From JAKVCB01 sp963578605 (lineage in GTDB: Bacteria > Planctomycetota > Planctomycetia > Pirellulales > Lacipirellulaceae): a DNA stretch of 64,000 bases. The position numbers and the translations under genes are program-made. Below the pieces are notes generated by a model. That model did not search any database and was not told the DNA's origin. It saw only the letters and a list, made by a program, of their open reading frames with translations. Below, one piece after another: positions 9,801 to 17,091 of this stretch (positions are counted from its first letter, which is position 1; every line of letters begins with the position of its first letter). Location of the stretch: positions 48,387-112,386 of the forward strand of contig CAUZEA010000004.1 of assembly GCA_963578605.1 (NCBI GenBank), given 5' to 3'.

Positions 9801-10946
9801 GCGTCGCGGAAAAACCGCAAAATCAAGTCGGTCAGAACCGGGGAAAATGGCAACGATCTAACGAGTTCGCACACGGCGGCCGCATTGGCACCGGTACTGG
9901 CTGCGGGACCTTACCAGGAGCGAAAATCGTTCTCCGGATCGTTAGAAACGCCGCCGAAGGGAGATCTCGAGATCAGTGAAGTTGGACGTGATATCAAGAT
10001 GCCCTGGGAGGTTGACGGCCAGCGGTGGCATACCCGGGATCGTGTTGCCCGGGACGGGCAGCCGTGTCATTGGGATGGTCAGATCGTGGCAGAGATCGAA
10101 GCCCGCATCCACCAATTGGGTGAGTTCAGGGTCACGAATTGGAACTCAAGGACAATTGTGGAAATTACCGCCCCCAAGAAAAGTGATGGATGGTTCTTCC
10201 ACGCGATTACGGGGGAACCGTGGTTGGTGAAACTCAAGTTTCGGACTGCGAAGAAGACCTTTCGACGCGACGAACTAGTGGCGGACCTTGGTCTGGTCCC
10301 ACTCAATGATCTGCACGAGGTGGAAGCTTACGGCAATGGTCCGCGCATCAAATGCAAAAACCTCCGCGGCCCATGGCAAGAAGTACAGATCGAGGCCCAC
10401 TCGTGGCAAGAGATCAACACCCCACAATTCTGGTCATTTCTCCAACAGGCCATTGCAGGCTTTGAAAAGTTCACTGGGCGTGTGAAGGAAAGTCCCGAAG
10501 ATGTCATGCCCTGGAAAGTACTGGGGCAAAAATGGCATCTCTCGCGCAAGGGTTTTCCTCCCGGGAAAAAACCCGCGTGGGGGATCGAAGTCCTTGAAGA
10601 CCTCCTAGAGATTTTGTCAGAGGAAGCCCCGTCAGGACAGTTCTTGTGGAACAATCAGGAAGTGGTGCACTTGATGGTCCCCGAACAACGAGAACCTTGG
10701 ACAAGCATCTACACAAAACGCCTGGCCGCAGTCGATCTCGTACTGAATGGCCCTCAGAACGCATTCGCATTGGGACGCATTGTGGGGATCGGGAGTGAAC
10801 GCTCGCTGCTGAACAACGGCGACCAGCGTGACAGGATAAAGTTCCGATTCATCACCGCAGAAGATCTTGATCCGGGTGATTTGGCAGATTTTCTGAAAGA
10901 GCATTTGAAAATTGTGCGGGGAGCGGTCGTACCACAATCAACCTAG
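3870..10946 (+). CDS. uvrA: Double-length UvrA (two fused UvrA units) with a duplicated C-terminal module
   Basis: A 2358-residue fusion. UvrA recognises DNA lesions with UvrB in nucleotide excision repair. Unit 1 (about residues 1-1000) has Walker A GVSGSGKSS at 33-41, zinc cysteines at C122/C125 and C273/C276/C297/C300, the signature LSGGESQR near 527, a second Walker A at 703-711, a CEAC...CPIC zinc module near 800 and signature LSGGEAQR near 892. Unit 2 (about 1026-1970) repeats the order: Walker A GPSGSGKTS from 1058, signature near 1535, Walker A GVSGSGKSS from 1687, signature near 1876. All four ATPase sites look intact. Residues about 1975-2358 are extra: two related modules beginning MPWEVDGQRWH (2044) and MPWKVLGQKWH (2213) that I do not recognise. 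Ordinary UvrA is about 940 residues and works as a dimer, so this polypeptide may fold as a covalent dimer. ATG at 3870. Confidence 0.97.
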   Translation: MPASDIVIKGAREHNLRDVDLVLPRNQLICLTGVSGSGKSSLAFDTLFAEGQRRYVESLSTFARQFLGQMPKPDVDYIGGLSPAISISQKSAGNNPRSTVGTITEIYDFLRVLFARVGEGHCPQCKRRITAQTREQIIARILALPPKTRFAVLAPIIRGQKGEYHDLFEDLLKRGFVRARVDGTIVQLSDDLGLDRQMRHNIEVVTDRLVVGSSIRGRLAEAVDAALKAGDGNLIIAVEQEADLSSETQGGGAAARRAGLQPGDTALSSQFACTHCGISFEPPSPQLFSFNSPQGMCLECDGLGEFYSFDPDRLVANPDLSFSQGCIELVSTWKGLGRWKRHIYRGVAETIERKREWDTGTLLEKPWCELTDEQCNVWLWGTGDEHITFTWRSGRSSEKYGGTFEGIIPELLERYRTSHNTAKIRQLEKYMSVIECPDCGGHRLNPQARSVTITSASPCFTDRPERTLPEVCELPVSDAVAFFSELILDKNRQFIATEALKEIRGRFGFLTNVGLNYLSLSRTAPTLSGGESQRIRLAGQIGCGLVGVLYILDEPSIGLHPRDNARLLATLKQLRDLGNTVVVVEHDEETMRAADHLIDFGPGPGIRGGEVVAVGTAAEIEQQKKSVTGAYLSGHKCIAIPQQRRLRSGGGSFQKTVVAATGDQAGSDKAAGSAALRIVGARHNNLKNVDVEIPLGAFVCVTGVSGSGKSSLVQDILSEALRRDLMNGKSDPGEHERIEGLEHLDKLIAIDQSPIGRTPRSNPATYIKVFDDIRNLYAQLPESKRRGYKPGRFSFNVQGGRCEACDGNGSNKLEMDFLADVWVTCPICRGHRFNRETLQVLYRDRNIADVLEMDVQQARTHFENIPSIYHKLSTLQLVGMDYVKLGQPSSTLSGGEAQRIKLARELVKKSTGRTLYLLDEPTTGLHFADIELLLKVLHDFVEAGNTVLVVEHNLDVVKTADWVIDMGPEGGREGGWLVVAGTPEDVARNENSYTGLSLRSVLKLDLPAVQEVNRSNGKRKLVQKVRQATHITVQGARQHNLQNVNVKLPRDQMTVFCGPSGSGKTSLAMDTIYAEGQRRYVESLSTYARQFVGQMQKPKLEHIDGLSPAIAIEQRSAGHSPRSTVGTVTEIYDYFRILMARLGQPHCPDCDLPIGTQTADQIVDKILAEPTGTKLYVMAPIDVQVGQQYETLWDSLRTSGYMRVRIDGYTYSLDETPNIDRRRKHSVELVVDRIVVRKGATTRIADSVENTLAFGRGVLRVAYSDDEIPEPRWRVRTHSQHLVCEQCARSFEPLTPHNFSFNSSLGWCEACDGLGTQRGANPAALIRDPNMTLAEGAIYAWPNVNRAISRAMLAALSAHAGIPIDTPYARLSARQRRIVLHGTDDEWIEVRPPTANGEGQRADVRRKSSSQRETPLPHPFRFQFKGLYPALEEASRLSPRFRSQLEHLVDEVECSECGGSRLRDDAAAVRFRKRTLDDYCRVPLGELLDVVSKWRLKPNERKVAGELIREIKNRLTFLVDVGLDYLTVGRSAPTLSGGESQRIRLASQVGSGLCGVLYVLDEPTIGLHPRDNGRLIAALGKLRDLGNTLLVVEHDRDVVASADQLFDFGPGAGRLGGHIVARGTPDEVGQRRRSLTGQYLTGKKAIPIPQNRRPHHQSSIEIVGALQHNLKNIDVQIPLGTLTAVTGVSGSGKSSLINDILYNQLARVLHRAGTSPGTHDKIRGIKNINKVIRVDQQPIGNTPTSNPATYTGVFEYIRQLFAQLPEAKLRGFTARRFSFNVPGGRCDDCQGAGEVCIEMHFLPDVWVQCETCKGQRYNPDTLAVRYHGRSIADVLAMPCHEAVGLFTDFSRIRHILQTLCDVGLGYLTLGQSAPTLSGGEAQRVKLAAELARPDTGQTLYILDEPTTGLHFEDLIKLLDVLNRLVDQGNTVIVIEHNLDVIKSADWVIDLGPEAGAGGGWLVAVGTPEEITQSQQRPASRKNRKIKSVRTGENGNDLTSSHTAAALAPVLAAGPYQERKSFSGSLETPPKGDLEISEVGRDIKMPWEVDGQRWHTRDRVARDGQPCHWDGQIVAEIEARIHQLGEFRVTNWNSRTIVEITAPKKSDGWFFHAITGEPWLVKLKFRTAKKTFRRDELVADLGLVPLNDLHEVEAYGNGPRIKCKNLRGPWQEVQIEAHSWQEINTPQFWSFLQQAIAGFEKFTGRVKESPEDVMPWKVLGQKWHLSRKGFPPGKKPAWGIEVLEDLLEILSEEAPSGQFLWNNQEVVHLMVPEQREPWTSIYTKRLAAVDLVLNGPQNAFALGRIVGIGSERSLLNNGDQRDRIKFRFITAEDLDPGDLADFLKEHLKIVRGAVVPQST

Positions 10947-10955
10947 AGATTTTTG

Positions 10956-11639
10956 ATGAATCCGACCACAAGTACATTACTGGCACCACGGTATCTGTTT
11001 CGCTTTGCCGTTCCTGTTTTCTGTAACGAATTAGTTGGGACAGGCTCCGAACTAAAACTCGACGAGTCGTATTGTTTGATGGACCTCGCGCAGCTCGATG
11101 CGGAGACCCAATACCAGGAGCCACGGTTTGCCGACATACGGATGGCTTGGAGTAGAGCCGGGCTGGCATTCCACGTTGTGGTTGCTGGCAAGAAACAGCT
11201 TCCCTGGTGCCGCGAGTCAAGGCTCGAGGATAGTGACGGCATCCAGGTTTGGATTGATACGAGGGCGACCCACAACGTTCATCGCGCCACGAAATTCTGT
11301 CACCGTTTTGCATTGCTACCTCTGGGCGGGGGGCGCCAGGCTGAAGCACCACTGGCCGATCAGCTCTTGATCAATCGTGCGCGAGAGAATTCCCGACCGG
11401 TTCGGGCACGGGAACTCCAGGTTGCCAGTAGGATAACCAAGACGGGTTACCAACTTTCCGCTTTTTTGCCGGCGATTGCATTGAGCGGTTATGATCCCCA
11501 GCAGCAACCGAAGCTTGGTTTTACCTATGCAGTACAGGACCGCGAGTTGGGTGTGCAGACTTTCGCGAGCGGTCCCCTCTTTCCTTTTCAGGAAGATCCC
11601 AGCTGCTGGGCAACACTCGAGTTGGTGGACCACGTTTAA
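10956..11639 (+). CDS. CBM9/DOMON-like carbohydrate-binding-type protein
   Basis: A protein of about 227 residues without signal peptide. The pattern of short beta strands matches family-9 carbohydrate-binding domains as found in planctomycete and myxobacterial unknowns: DIRMAWSRAGLAFHVVVAGK, then DGIQVWIDTRATHNVHRATKFCHRF, then the late GFTYAVQDRELG. A sugar ligand is unproven. The ATG at 10956 is preferred over the TTG one codon upstream. It follows the uvrA stop by 9 bp and may be co-transcribed with it, although no shared role is obvious. Confidence 0.72.
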   Translation: MNPTTSTLLAPRYLFRFAVPVFCNELVGTGSELKLDESYCLMDLAQLDAETQYQEPRFADIRMAWSRAGLAFHVVVAGKKQLPWCRESRLEDSDGIQVWIDTRATHNVHRATKFCHRFALLPLGGGRQAEAPLADQLLINRARENSRPVRARELQVASRITKTGYQLSAFLPAIALSGYDPQQQPKLGFTYAVQDRELGVQTFASGPLFPFQEDPSCWATLELVDHV

Positions 11640-11789
11640 ATTTGGTCCAGCAGAGTTGACCGAAAGCACGCCGCAACCGGTCGGCTAAGGCAGGTAAGCG
11701 CGGGCAGATTTCCGGACCTGCGATTGCAAGAAGGTGTGCCCTCACAGTTCGGGGGATGCGCGGAGCCTGCCTGCCATTTCAACCCCTGT

Positions 11790-13439
11790 CTACCATTTCA
11801 ACCCGAACTGCGCGCCTCCGGAAGGGCCTCCCAGGCCTCCTTTAAGTTGATCGAACTGCTTCTTTGCCAGTTTTGGATCGGGTGGTGGGCCTAAATCTTC
11901 GTCCGCGGTTTGCTCCTGTCCTTTTTTCCTGGGGGGTTCCATGAGCGCTCGCAGCGACAGCGAGATCCGTTGTTGTTCCGGATCAAGCGAGAGAACCTTG
12001 ACTTCCATCTCTTGCCCTTCACTGACGATGTCGCTGGTCCGATGCACACGATCATGGGCCAGTTCGGAAATGTGTACAAGCCCTTCGATTCCAGGTTCCA
12101 GTTTTACGAAAGCACCAAAGTCCATGATTTTCGAAACTTTGCCCATCACCCGTTGGCCGACCGGGTACTTCGATTCGACATCGTCCCAGGGATTTGCTCC
12201 CACATCCCGATACGAAAGGCCGATCTTTCCGCTTTCGCGATCGACTTTTTCAATGCTAACTTTGATAGTCTGACCTTCCTGGAGGATTTCGCTGGGATGA
12301 TTTACACGGTCCCAACTCAGCTGACTGACATGAACCAGGCCATCGATGCCACCGATGTCGACGAAGGCGCCAAAGTCGCGCAAGCTGCGGACAATTCCCT
12401 CATGGATTTGACCGGGCGCCAATTCAGCGAGCAGCTTCTCTCGTTTTTCGGCCCGTTCACGTTCCATCATGGCTCGGTGGCTAAGGACGAGATTGCGTCG
12501 TTCGGGATTCGTTTCGGTGACTACACAGGGTAGTTTCTGACCGACAAAGTCCTCAGGTGTTTCGACGCGGTACATCGAAATCTGTCCCATCGGGATGAAT
12601 CCGCGAATGCCCGCCACTTGGCATTCCAGGCCACCCTTATTGCTGCCAGTGATCGCAACCTCAAGGATTTGTCCCTCCTCGACTTCACTCCAGTCACCCA
12701 CATCAATGGCAACCGAGGGACGCGACAGTTCATAATACCCTTCGTCCGCGTTATGGCGGGAAACCACCAGCTCTAATTCCGTTCCCACTGCAGGCGGCTC
12801 ATCGAATTGGCGGACCGACACGATACCCTGGTTTTGGCCACCAAGATCGACGAAAATATCTTCCCGATACAATTTGGAGACCCGCCCTGTGACACGCGTC
12901 TCTGGCGCCAGTTCCAATGTCTTGGCGTCATGATCGCTCTCCATCAAGTCGTTGAGCGACTGGTCGCCCAACGCCGCCAGGTACTCGGCCTCAAGTTCGG
13001 GGCTGAGAGCATCCCGCACGTTGGGTAGGGGAAAATGTTGCGTGGGGTGTTCCGGTTCTTTTTCCCACCGGGGCTTTTCCGGCGATGTAGCTGGCTGCGG
13101 TTTTGCAGTGGGAGCAACGTCATCGGGGAATTGCGAATCGGTCGAAACGTTTTTGCTGGGAGGGGGGCCCGATTCGAATGCCTTGGTAGTTGAATCCTCG
13201 GATTCATCATTCGCTTTGGAAGGAGAGGCGGTGGAATCTTTTTCCTGCCCGGGATCCCCCGCAGGACCAACGGGTTGCGATTTTTTGGCAGGGGCTGCGT
13301 CATCGCGACGTTGAGAACCGATCTGGAGGCGTTCGCTGGGGCGTTGTCGCGGTTCGGATGCCTCGCGATTTAAACTCACTGAATTGGCACTTGCTTCGGC
13401 AGTGGTTTCGGCAGGATCTGAAGAGGGTGCGTCGTTCAT
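11790..13439 (-). CDS. Four-S1-domain RNA-binding protein (ribosomal protein S1-like)
   Basis: A 549-residue protein. The first 170 residues are low-complexity (Ser, Glu, Pro, Lys) and probably disordered. Four S1 OB-folds follow at about 180-245, 255-325, 340-410 and 425-495; domains 3 and 4 carry the canonical DFGAFVDI and DFGAFVKL with GLVHVSQL and GLVHISEL. The tail is Gly-rich. Bacterial S1 helps the ribosome bind mRNA and usually has six domains, so this is either a reduced S1 or a second S1-like factor. The direct repeat CCATTTCAACCC (11774 and 11793) brackets the stop codon. The ATG at 13437-13439 gives the only plausible start. Confidence 0.88.
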   Translation of the reverse strand: MNDAPSSDPAETTAEASANSVSLNREASEPRQRPSERLQIGSQRRDDAAPAKKSQPVGPAGDPGQEKDSTASPSKANDESEDSTTKAFESGPPPSKNVSTDSQFPDDVAPTAKPQPATSPEKPRWEKEPEHPTQHFPLPNVRDALSPELEAEYLAALGDQSLNDLMESDHDAKTLELAPETRVTGRVSKLYREDIFVDLGGQNQGIVSVRQFDEPPAVGTELELVVSRHNADEGYYELSRPSVAIDVGDWSEVEEGQILEVAITGSNKGGLECQVAGIRGFIPMGQISMYRVETPEDFVGQKLPCVVTETNPERRNLVLSHRAMMERERAEKREKLLAELAPGQIHEGIVRSLRDFGAFVDIGGIDGLVHVSQLSWDRVNHPSEILQEGQTIKVSIEKVDRESGKIGLSYRDVGANPWDDVESKYPVGQRVMGKVSKIMDFGAFVKLEPGIEGLVHISELAHDRVHRTSDIVSEGQEMEVKVLSLDPEQQRISLSLRALMEPPRKKGQEQTADEDLGPPPDPKLAKKQFDQLKGGLGGPSGGAQFGLKW

Positions 13440-13495
13440 TTGACTTGATCCGTTCGGGAAGTCTATGCGATGAAGCCCGGTTAGTGTAGCAACGG

Positions 13496-14704
13496 TTACC
13501 CGGAGGAATCAACGTGTGGCTTCTGGCGGGCTAGGTACAGGTCGAGCTTTTCTCGAACTCCTGGGATGATCCGCGCCGCGTTTTCGTGATAGATCTTGCG
13601 TAACACATCGTCCGGAAGATTGAGACCGTAGATTCTCCAGAGTCCCTGAGGTGGGAAAGGGTTTTCCGCATAGGCAAAGTATTCGTCGGCAGTTTCGAAG
13701 AATCGCCAGTGCGGCAGCAGCCTTGAGGTAGGACGTGGTCCATCGCTACCAAACATGATTCGATCGGCGTATTTGATAAAGAAAGGACGAGCTGTGAAGG
13801 GTTGTCGCCCCAACTCGGCGATGCGGGATGAAACCTCGAGGACCAAATTCGGGTAGGTGTCAAGCCACTGGGCAACTTGCGACAAGTTCTCCGGATGATT
13901 GGCAACATGCGCACCAATGAATGTTGTCTTGGGATGTCGGACTATGACACGATTGCGAGCAGCCAGCAGTTCATCGTGGGTGGGAAATTGATCCCCGTAA
14001 AAGCTCCATTCGGGGTGCCGTGAAAGCTCTTCCCACCGCTCGTTAAATTGATCGATGGGCTCAAAGAATGCAACAGGATCAGCCGTATGAATGATGACGG
14101 GCATCCCCAACTGCCCACACGTTTTCCAGATCGGGTCCCAACGGGGATCGTCTATAGCAATCAGCGATCCATCCGGATTTTTGTGACCAAGTCCGAGTTG
14201 TTTAAAGACTTTCAGCCCTACGGCACCCTGCTTTTTGGCGGCTGCCAGTTGCGTGGCAATCCGTCTTGCAAAGCCGGGGCGGTGGCAATCCCAGGTTGCC
14301 GGATCGTCTTTACGACCAGCCCCTTGCCAGTTGACGTTCGTAAAAATTAAAAATCGATCACGATATTTTTTCCAAAGATAATCTTTGTGTTCTTCCAATT
14401 GGTCATCCAACTGTCCATCCAGGCTGACGCAAAGGGCTATGTTCTGCTCATCCATGATCCGTACAAATTCGTCAAGTCTTTCTGGCACGTTGCGAAAGCG
14501 AAGCCGTGGATGGATGTGGACGTCGACCACTGGAAATTTAGCCCGGTCGGGTTGATGGTTGGGGGTTGTTAGCTGTGACTTGGGGCGGAATTGCTCCAGT
14601 GCCAGAGGACGGCCATCCTTGCCATCCCACGTCATGGTTTCCTCAGCCAGGGAGTGACCGCTCCAGAGAACCAGAAAAATCAGCAAACCGACAAACTTGT
14701 TCAT
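13496..14704 (-). CDS. Exported amidohydrolase-2 family metal-dependent hydrolase
   Basis: A 402-residue protein with a signal peptide (MNKFVGLLIFLVLWSGHSLA, cleavage likely near residue 20). The TIM-barrel metal motif VDVHIH is at 60-65, with later IIHTADP, GAHVANHPE and FGSDGPRP carrying the expected His and Asp ligands. Relatives include decarboxylases and lactonases; substrate cannot be read from the sequence. Its start overlaps the ftr stop by 4 bp (ATGA), so it is translationally coupled to a cytoplasmic C1 enzyme even though it looks exported. Confidence 0.85.
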   Translation of the reverse strand: MNKFVGLLIFLVLWSGHSLAEETMTWDGKDGRPLALEQFRPKSQLTTPNHQPDRAKFPVVDVHIHPRLRFRNVPERLDEFVRIMDEQNIALCVSLDGQLDDQLEEHKDYLWKKYRDRFLIFTNVNWQGAGRKDDPATWDCHRPGFARRIATQLAAAKKQGAVGLKVFKQLGLGHKNPDGSLIAIDDPRWDPIWKTCGQLGMPVIIHTADPVAFFEPIDQFNERWEELSRHPEWSFYGDQFPTHDELLAARNRVIVRHPKTTFIGAHVANHPENLSQVAQWLDTYPNLVLEVSSRIAELGRQPFTARPFFIKYADRIMFGSDGPRPTSRLLPHWRFFETADEYFAYAENPFPPQGLWRIYGLNLPDDVLRKIYHENAARIIPGVREKLDLYLARQKPHVDSSG

Positions 14705-15588
14705 CGCAGGAGTTCACGAAGATGGAAGTGATGTTTGCCCAGCTTGCCGCCGTAGTTACCGGCGCCAATGGCCAGCACTCCTTCGCCGGCTGCTGCCTCG
14801 ATAGCGATCCGCATTGCCTGACCAACGGTCGGTTCATCCGTTCCATCGATCACAATTTCGTAAGCACAGTTGGCATCAGAGACCAGTTGCGATTCCACGC
14901 GGCCGCGCAATGTGGGGCAGTAGGCATCGGCAGTTGAGGCTTTGAGGCCTTTGTAACGTGATCCCACCTTGCTGCCACTTCGCACGACGCCGCCAGGAAA
15001 TGGGGTGATGACCCCGGGTGTTTCACGGATTGCTTCGGCGGCCCGCCGAGCTGCCGCAAGGCCCGTAGTTTGTGATTCGGCTTGGAGGATAATATTTCCC
15101 CCCGCGACACCCTTGGCGATGCCGGCGCGATCTTCGACAAGAAACTCTCCGTCCATGACCGGGATGCGCCAATAGCGCTCGGCGGCGAACTTTTTGCTCT
15201 TCTGGTAGCCATCGCCAAAAAAGCGGAGATGTTTGCCCAGCGGGATCGTTTCAACTGCGTTGGATAGCCCATTAAAGCAGGCAGTGGTAGGACAAGTCAT
15301 GATGCATTGACCAACGCGTCCAACGACGGCTTTCGTGATGGCTGCAGTAGAAAATCCGAACATCAAGACTGCCGCGCCACACCGACCGTCTGGTGTCGAT
15401 TCCGGTTTCATTGACTGCGAGATGCCTGTCTCGGCGTCACATGCAATGACCGAAGTGCTGTAGCCGGTTACTTCCCGAAGTGCTGCGTCCAGCCAGTAAT
15501 CTTCGCTGGCGGTCACCACCAGACGGGTGTAGCGCATGTCAAAGGCCTCGGCAAAGGTGTCGAGGATAGTTGTCCGGCCGATCTGCAT
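14701..15588 (-). CDS. ftr: Formylmethanofuran--tetrahydromethanopterin formyltransferase
   Basis: A 295-residue cytoplasmic enzyme that transfers the formyl group between H4MPT and methanofuran in the H4MPT-linked formaldehyde oxidation pathway (called FhcD in methylotrophs). The whole length matches the family: N-terminal TTILDTFAEAFDMRYTRL, central GQCIMTCPTTACFNG, and C-terminal GAGNYGGKLGKHHFHLRELL. With Fae and the methylene-H4MPT dehydrogenase 13 kb away, three H4MPT-pathway enzymes are in this window; Mch and the other Fhc subunits are not. It is the first gene of a two-gene unit with the amidohydrolase. Its upstream region contains an eight-copy 19-bp repeat. Confidence 0.95.
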   Translation of the reverse strand: MQIGRTTILDTFAEAFDMRYTRLVVTASEDYWLDAALREVTGYSTSVIACDAETGISQSMKPESTPDGRCGAAVLMFGFSTAAITKAVVGRVGQCIMTCPTTACFNGLSNAVETIPLGKHLRFFGDGYQKSKKFAAERYWRIPVMDGEFLVEDRAGIAKGVAGGNIILQAESQTTGLAAARRAAEAIRETPGVITPFPGGVVRSGSKVGSRYKGLKASTADAYCPTLRGRVESQLVSDANCAYEIVIDGTDEPTVGQAMRIAIEAAAGEGVLAIGAGNYGGKLGKHHFHLRELLR

Positions 15589-15701
15589 AGTTGAGCTTGT
15601 AATTGTCCTGAAAGATGAAAGTCCCCTGACAGTTTAACAGGCCCGAAGCTCTGGTTCTATCTGTCGTACTCGCGACGGGTCAGAAAAGCCCGGTACTGCT
15701 G

Positions 15702-15853
15702 CCCGTTTTCCCAGTTGGAGCCCGTTTGCCCGGTTGGAGCCCGTTTGCCCGGTTGGAGCCCGTTTGCCCGGTTGGAGCCCGTTTGCCCAGTTGGAGCCCG
15801 TTTTCCCAGTTGGAGCCCGTTTTCCCAGTTGGAGCCCGTTTTCCCAGTTGGAG
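15702..15853. repeat. 19-bp tandem repeat, 8 copies, upstream of ftr
   Basis: The unit CCCGTTTGCCCGGTTGGAG runs in eight contiguous copies (15702-15853). Two variants occur in blocks: copies 2-4 carry TTTGCCCGG, copy 5 is mixed (TTTGCCCAG), and copies 1 and 6-8 carry TTTTCCCAG. The array ends 114 bp upstream of the ftr start. Nothing else gene-like was found in 15589-16128. Confidence 0.97.
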
Positions 15854-16128
15854 AAAGTGACATACATGAACTATCCCTGTTCCAGTCGTGCTGCCAGGGA
15901 TGCTGCGTCCATAGTTTGGTGCGTTCGGCGCAGCTTGTGTGAAGTTCGTGGCTCGTCGACGGATTGCCCTGTCTTTCGACCATCCTCATTTTACCTGGAA
16001 AGGTCCAAACAGTTGCTGCTGCCACTGTGGTTTTCTGACCAATCGCCGGCTGTCGGTGTGACACCAATCAGGATGTGCTGACAGAGCAGGCCACCCGCAT
16101 TGACGCAGCTGCGGTTCGAACAACACGG
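15854..16128. other. Gene-free spacer
   Basis: Between the 19-bp array and the stop of the PilZ-like gene. Open frames that run from here into the repeat are read through the array and have no independent support. No clear terminator was seen. Confidence 0.6.
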
Positions 16129-16617
16129 TCAGTCATGTCCGGCCAGAAAGGGTCCCTCGTGCGGCCGTGTGTCCCTGGTCGGCAGCATGAATTCCACGGC
16201 ACGGACCAGCCGGGCAACGCTTTCGTACCAGCCTAGTCTGTGGAATCGACACCGCTGAATCTGAATTTCGACCGTAAATCGACCCGATTGGGGGTGATCG
16301 AGTGAAATTTGAGCTCGGCGATTGGGTATCGGTTGGCTGTGAAAGAAGGAGAGTCCACGAGTTGAAAACTCACGGCCAACGACCACAGATTCTTCTTCAA
16401 TCAAAGGATGCCCCTCGTCATCCAGAGGGGTTAGCTTCAGGAGGTAGGGCAAGGCCGTGCGGTCTGTTTGACGGCGGTACACGTTTGTTGTTTTCCGTAG
16501 GGAAGTCTCTTGAAAGTCAGAAGCGATTCTTTCAAAAAAACTGGTGAGTGTGTCCACTTTCCACGGTTGAGGTTCAAGAGCAGCCTTAGCGCGCGAACGA
16601 ACAACAACAGTTTCCAT
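16129..16617 (-). CDS. PilZ-like domain protein
   Basis: A 162-residue soluble protein. Residues 49-53 (RQTDR) and 83-88 (EFSTRG) follow the two PilZ signatures RxxxR and (D/N)xSxxG, with Glu in place of Asp/Asn in the second. The region after them is beta-rich and ends near VEFMLP, as in PilZ barrels that bind cyclic di-GMP. Binding is plausible but untested. The start is set by CGGAGG seven bases upstream of the ATG at 16617; a longer frame reaching 16767 lacks such a site. It is probably transcribed alone. Confidence 0.72.
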   Translation of the reverse strand: METVVVRSRAKAALEPQPWKVDTLTSFFERIASDFQETSLRKTTNVYRRQTDRTALPYLLKLTPLDDEGHPLIEEESVVVGREFSTRGLSFFHSQPIPNRRAQISLDHPQSGRFTVEIQIQRCRFHRLGWYESVARLVRAVEFMLPTRDTRPHEGPFLAGHD

Positions 16618-17091
16618 TCGGAACCTCCGAGCAGTAGGAATACCAGGGGAATTGCACCAACTGGAGATTTCCCCGGCCAAAAATGCATGCGTCGACATGC
16701 AGAAGAATCCAAGAAAAGATTGGCTTAACTCAAAAGTGTCGACCACGATGAAGCCAACGTCCACCAATGAAAGCTACATCGCTGGATGCCCAGGTGCAAA
16801 CAATAGAGCACAAAACGGCACGGTTTTTATTGCCAGATGATCGTGAGGATGCGAATTGTCCGCAGAGTTTTCCAGGCAACCACAATTTGCGTAGTCGCTA
16901 ATCAGGAGACCGGTTACCGTAGTCCAACCAGATAGGATGATGCCGGCCGCTAAGCCGCCGAGGCTCACTCTAAAGCTGACGATCGGCAGCAGGTTGTGAA
17001 GCAATGGAAAGCGTTTTGGTCACCCTCGCTCGCTGCCTTTGCTGCCTTCCTGCAACCTTGAGCAGCTTTATCAGGGGGGGTGGCATCGCTT
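16618..17091. other. Gene-free interval
   Basis: About 470 bp between two minus-strand genes. A 76-codon minus frame (16774-17004) encodes one hydrophobic segment but starts with TTG without a ribosome-binding site, so I do not call it. No terminator or repeat was recognised. Confidence 0.5.

Noticed and set aside
15657..16067. 136-codon minus-strand frame through the 19-bp repeat
   Set aside because: Its sequence is mostly the translated repeat (GKRAPTGQTG type), and it lacks a ribosome-binding site.
16774..17004. 76-codon minus-strand frame with one hydrophobic segment
   Set aside because: TTG start without a ribosome-binding site, and low-complexity ends; kept only as a note in the intergenic entry.
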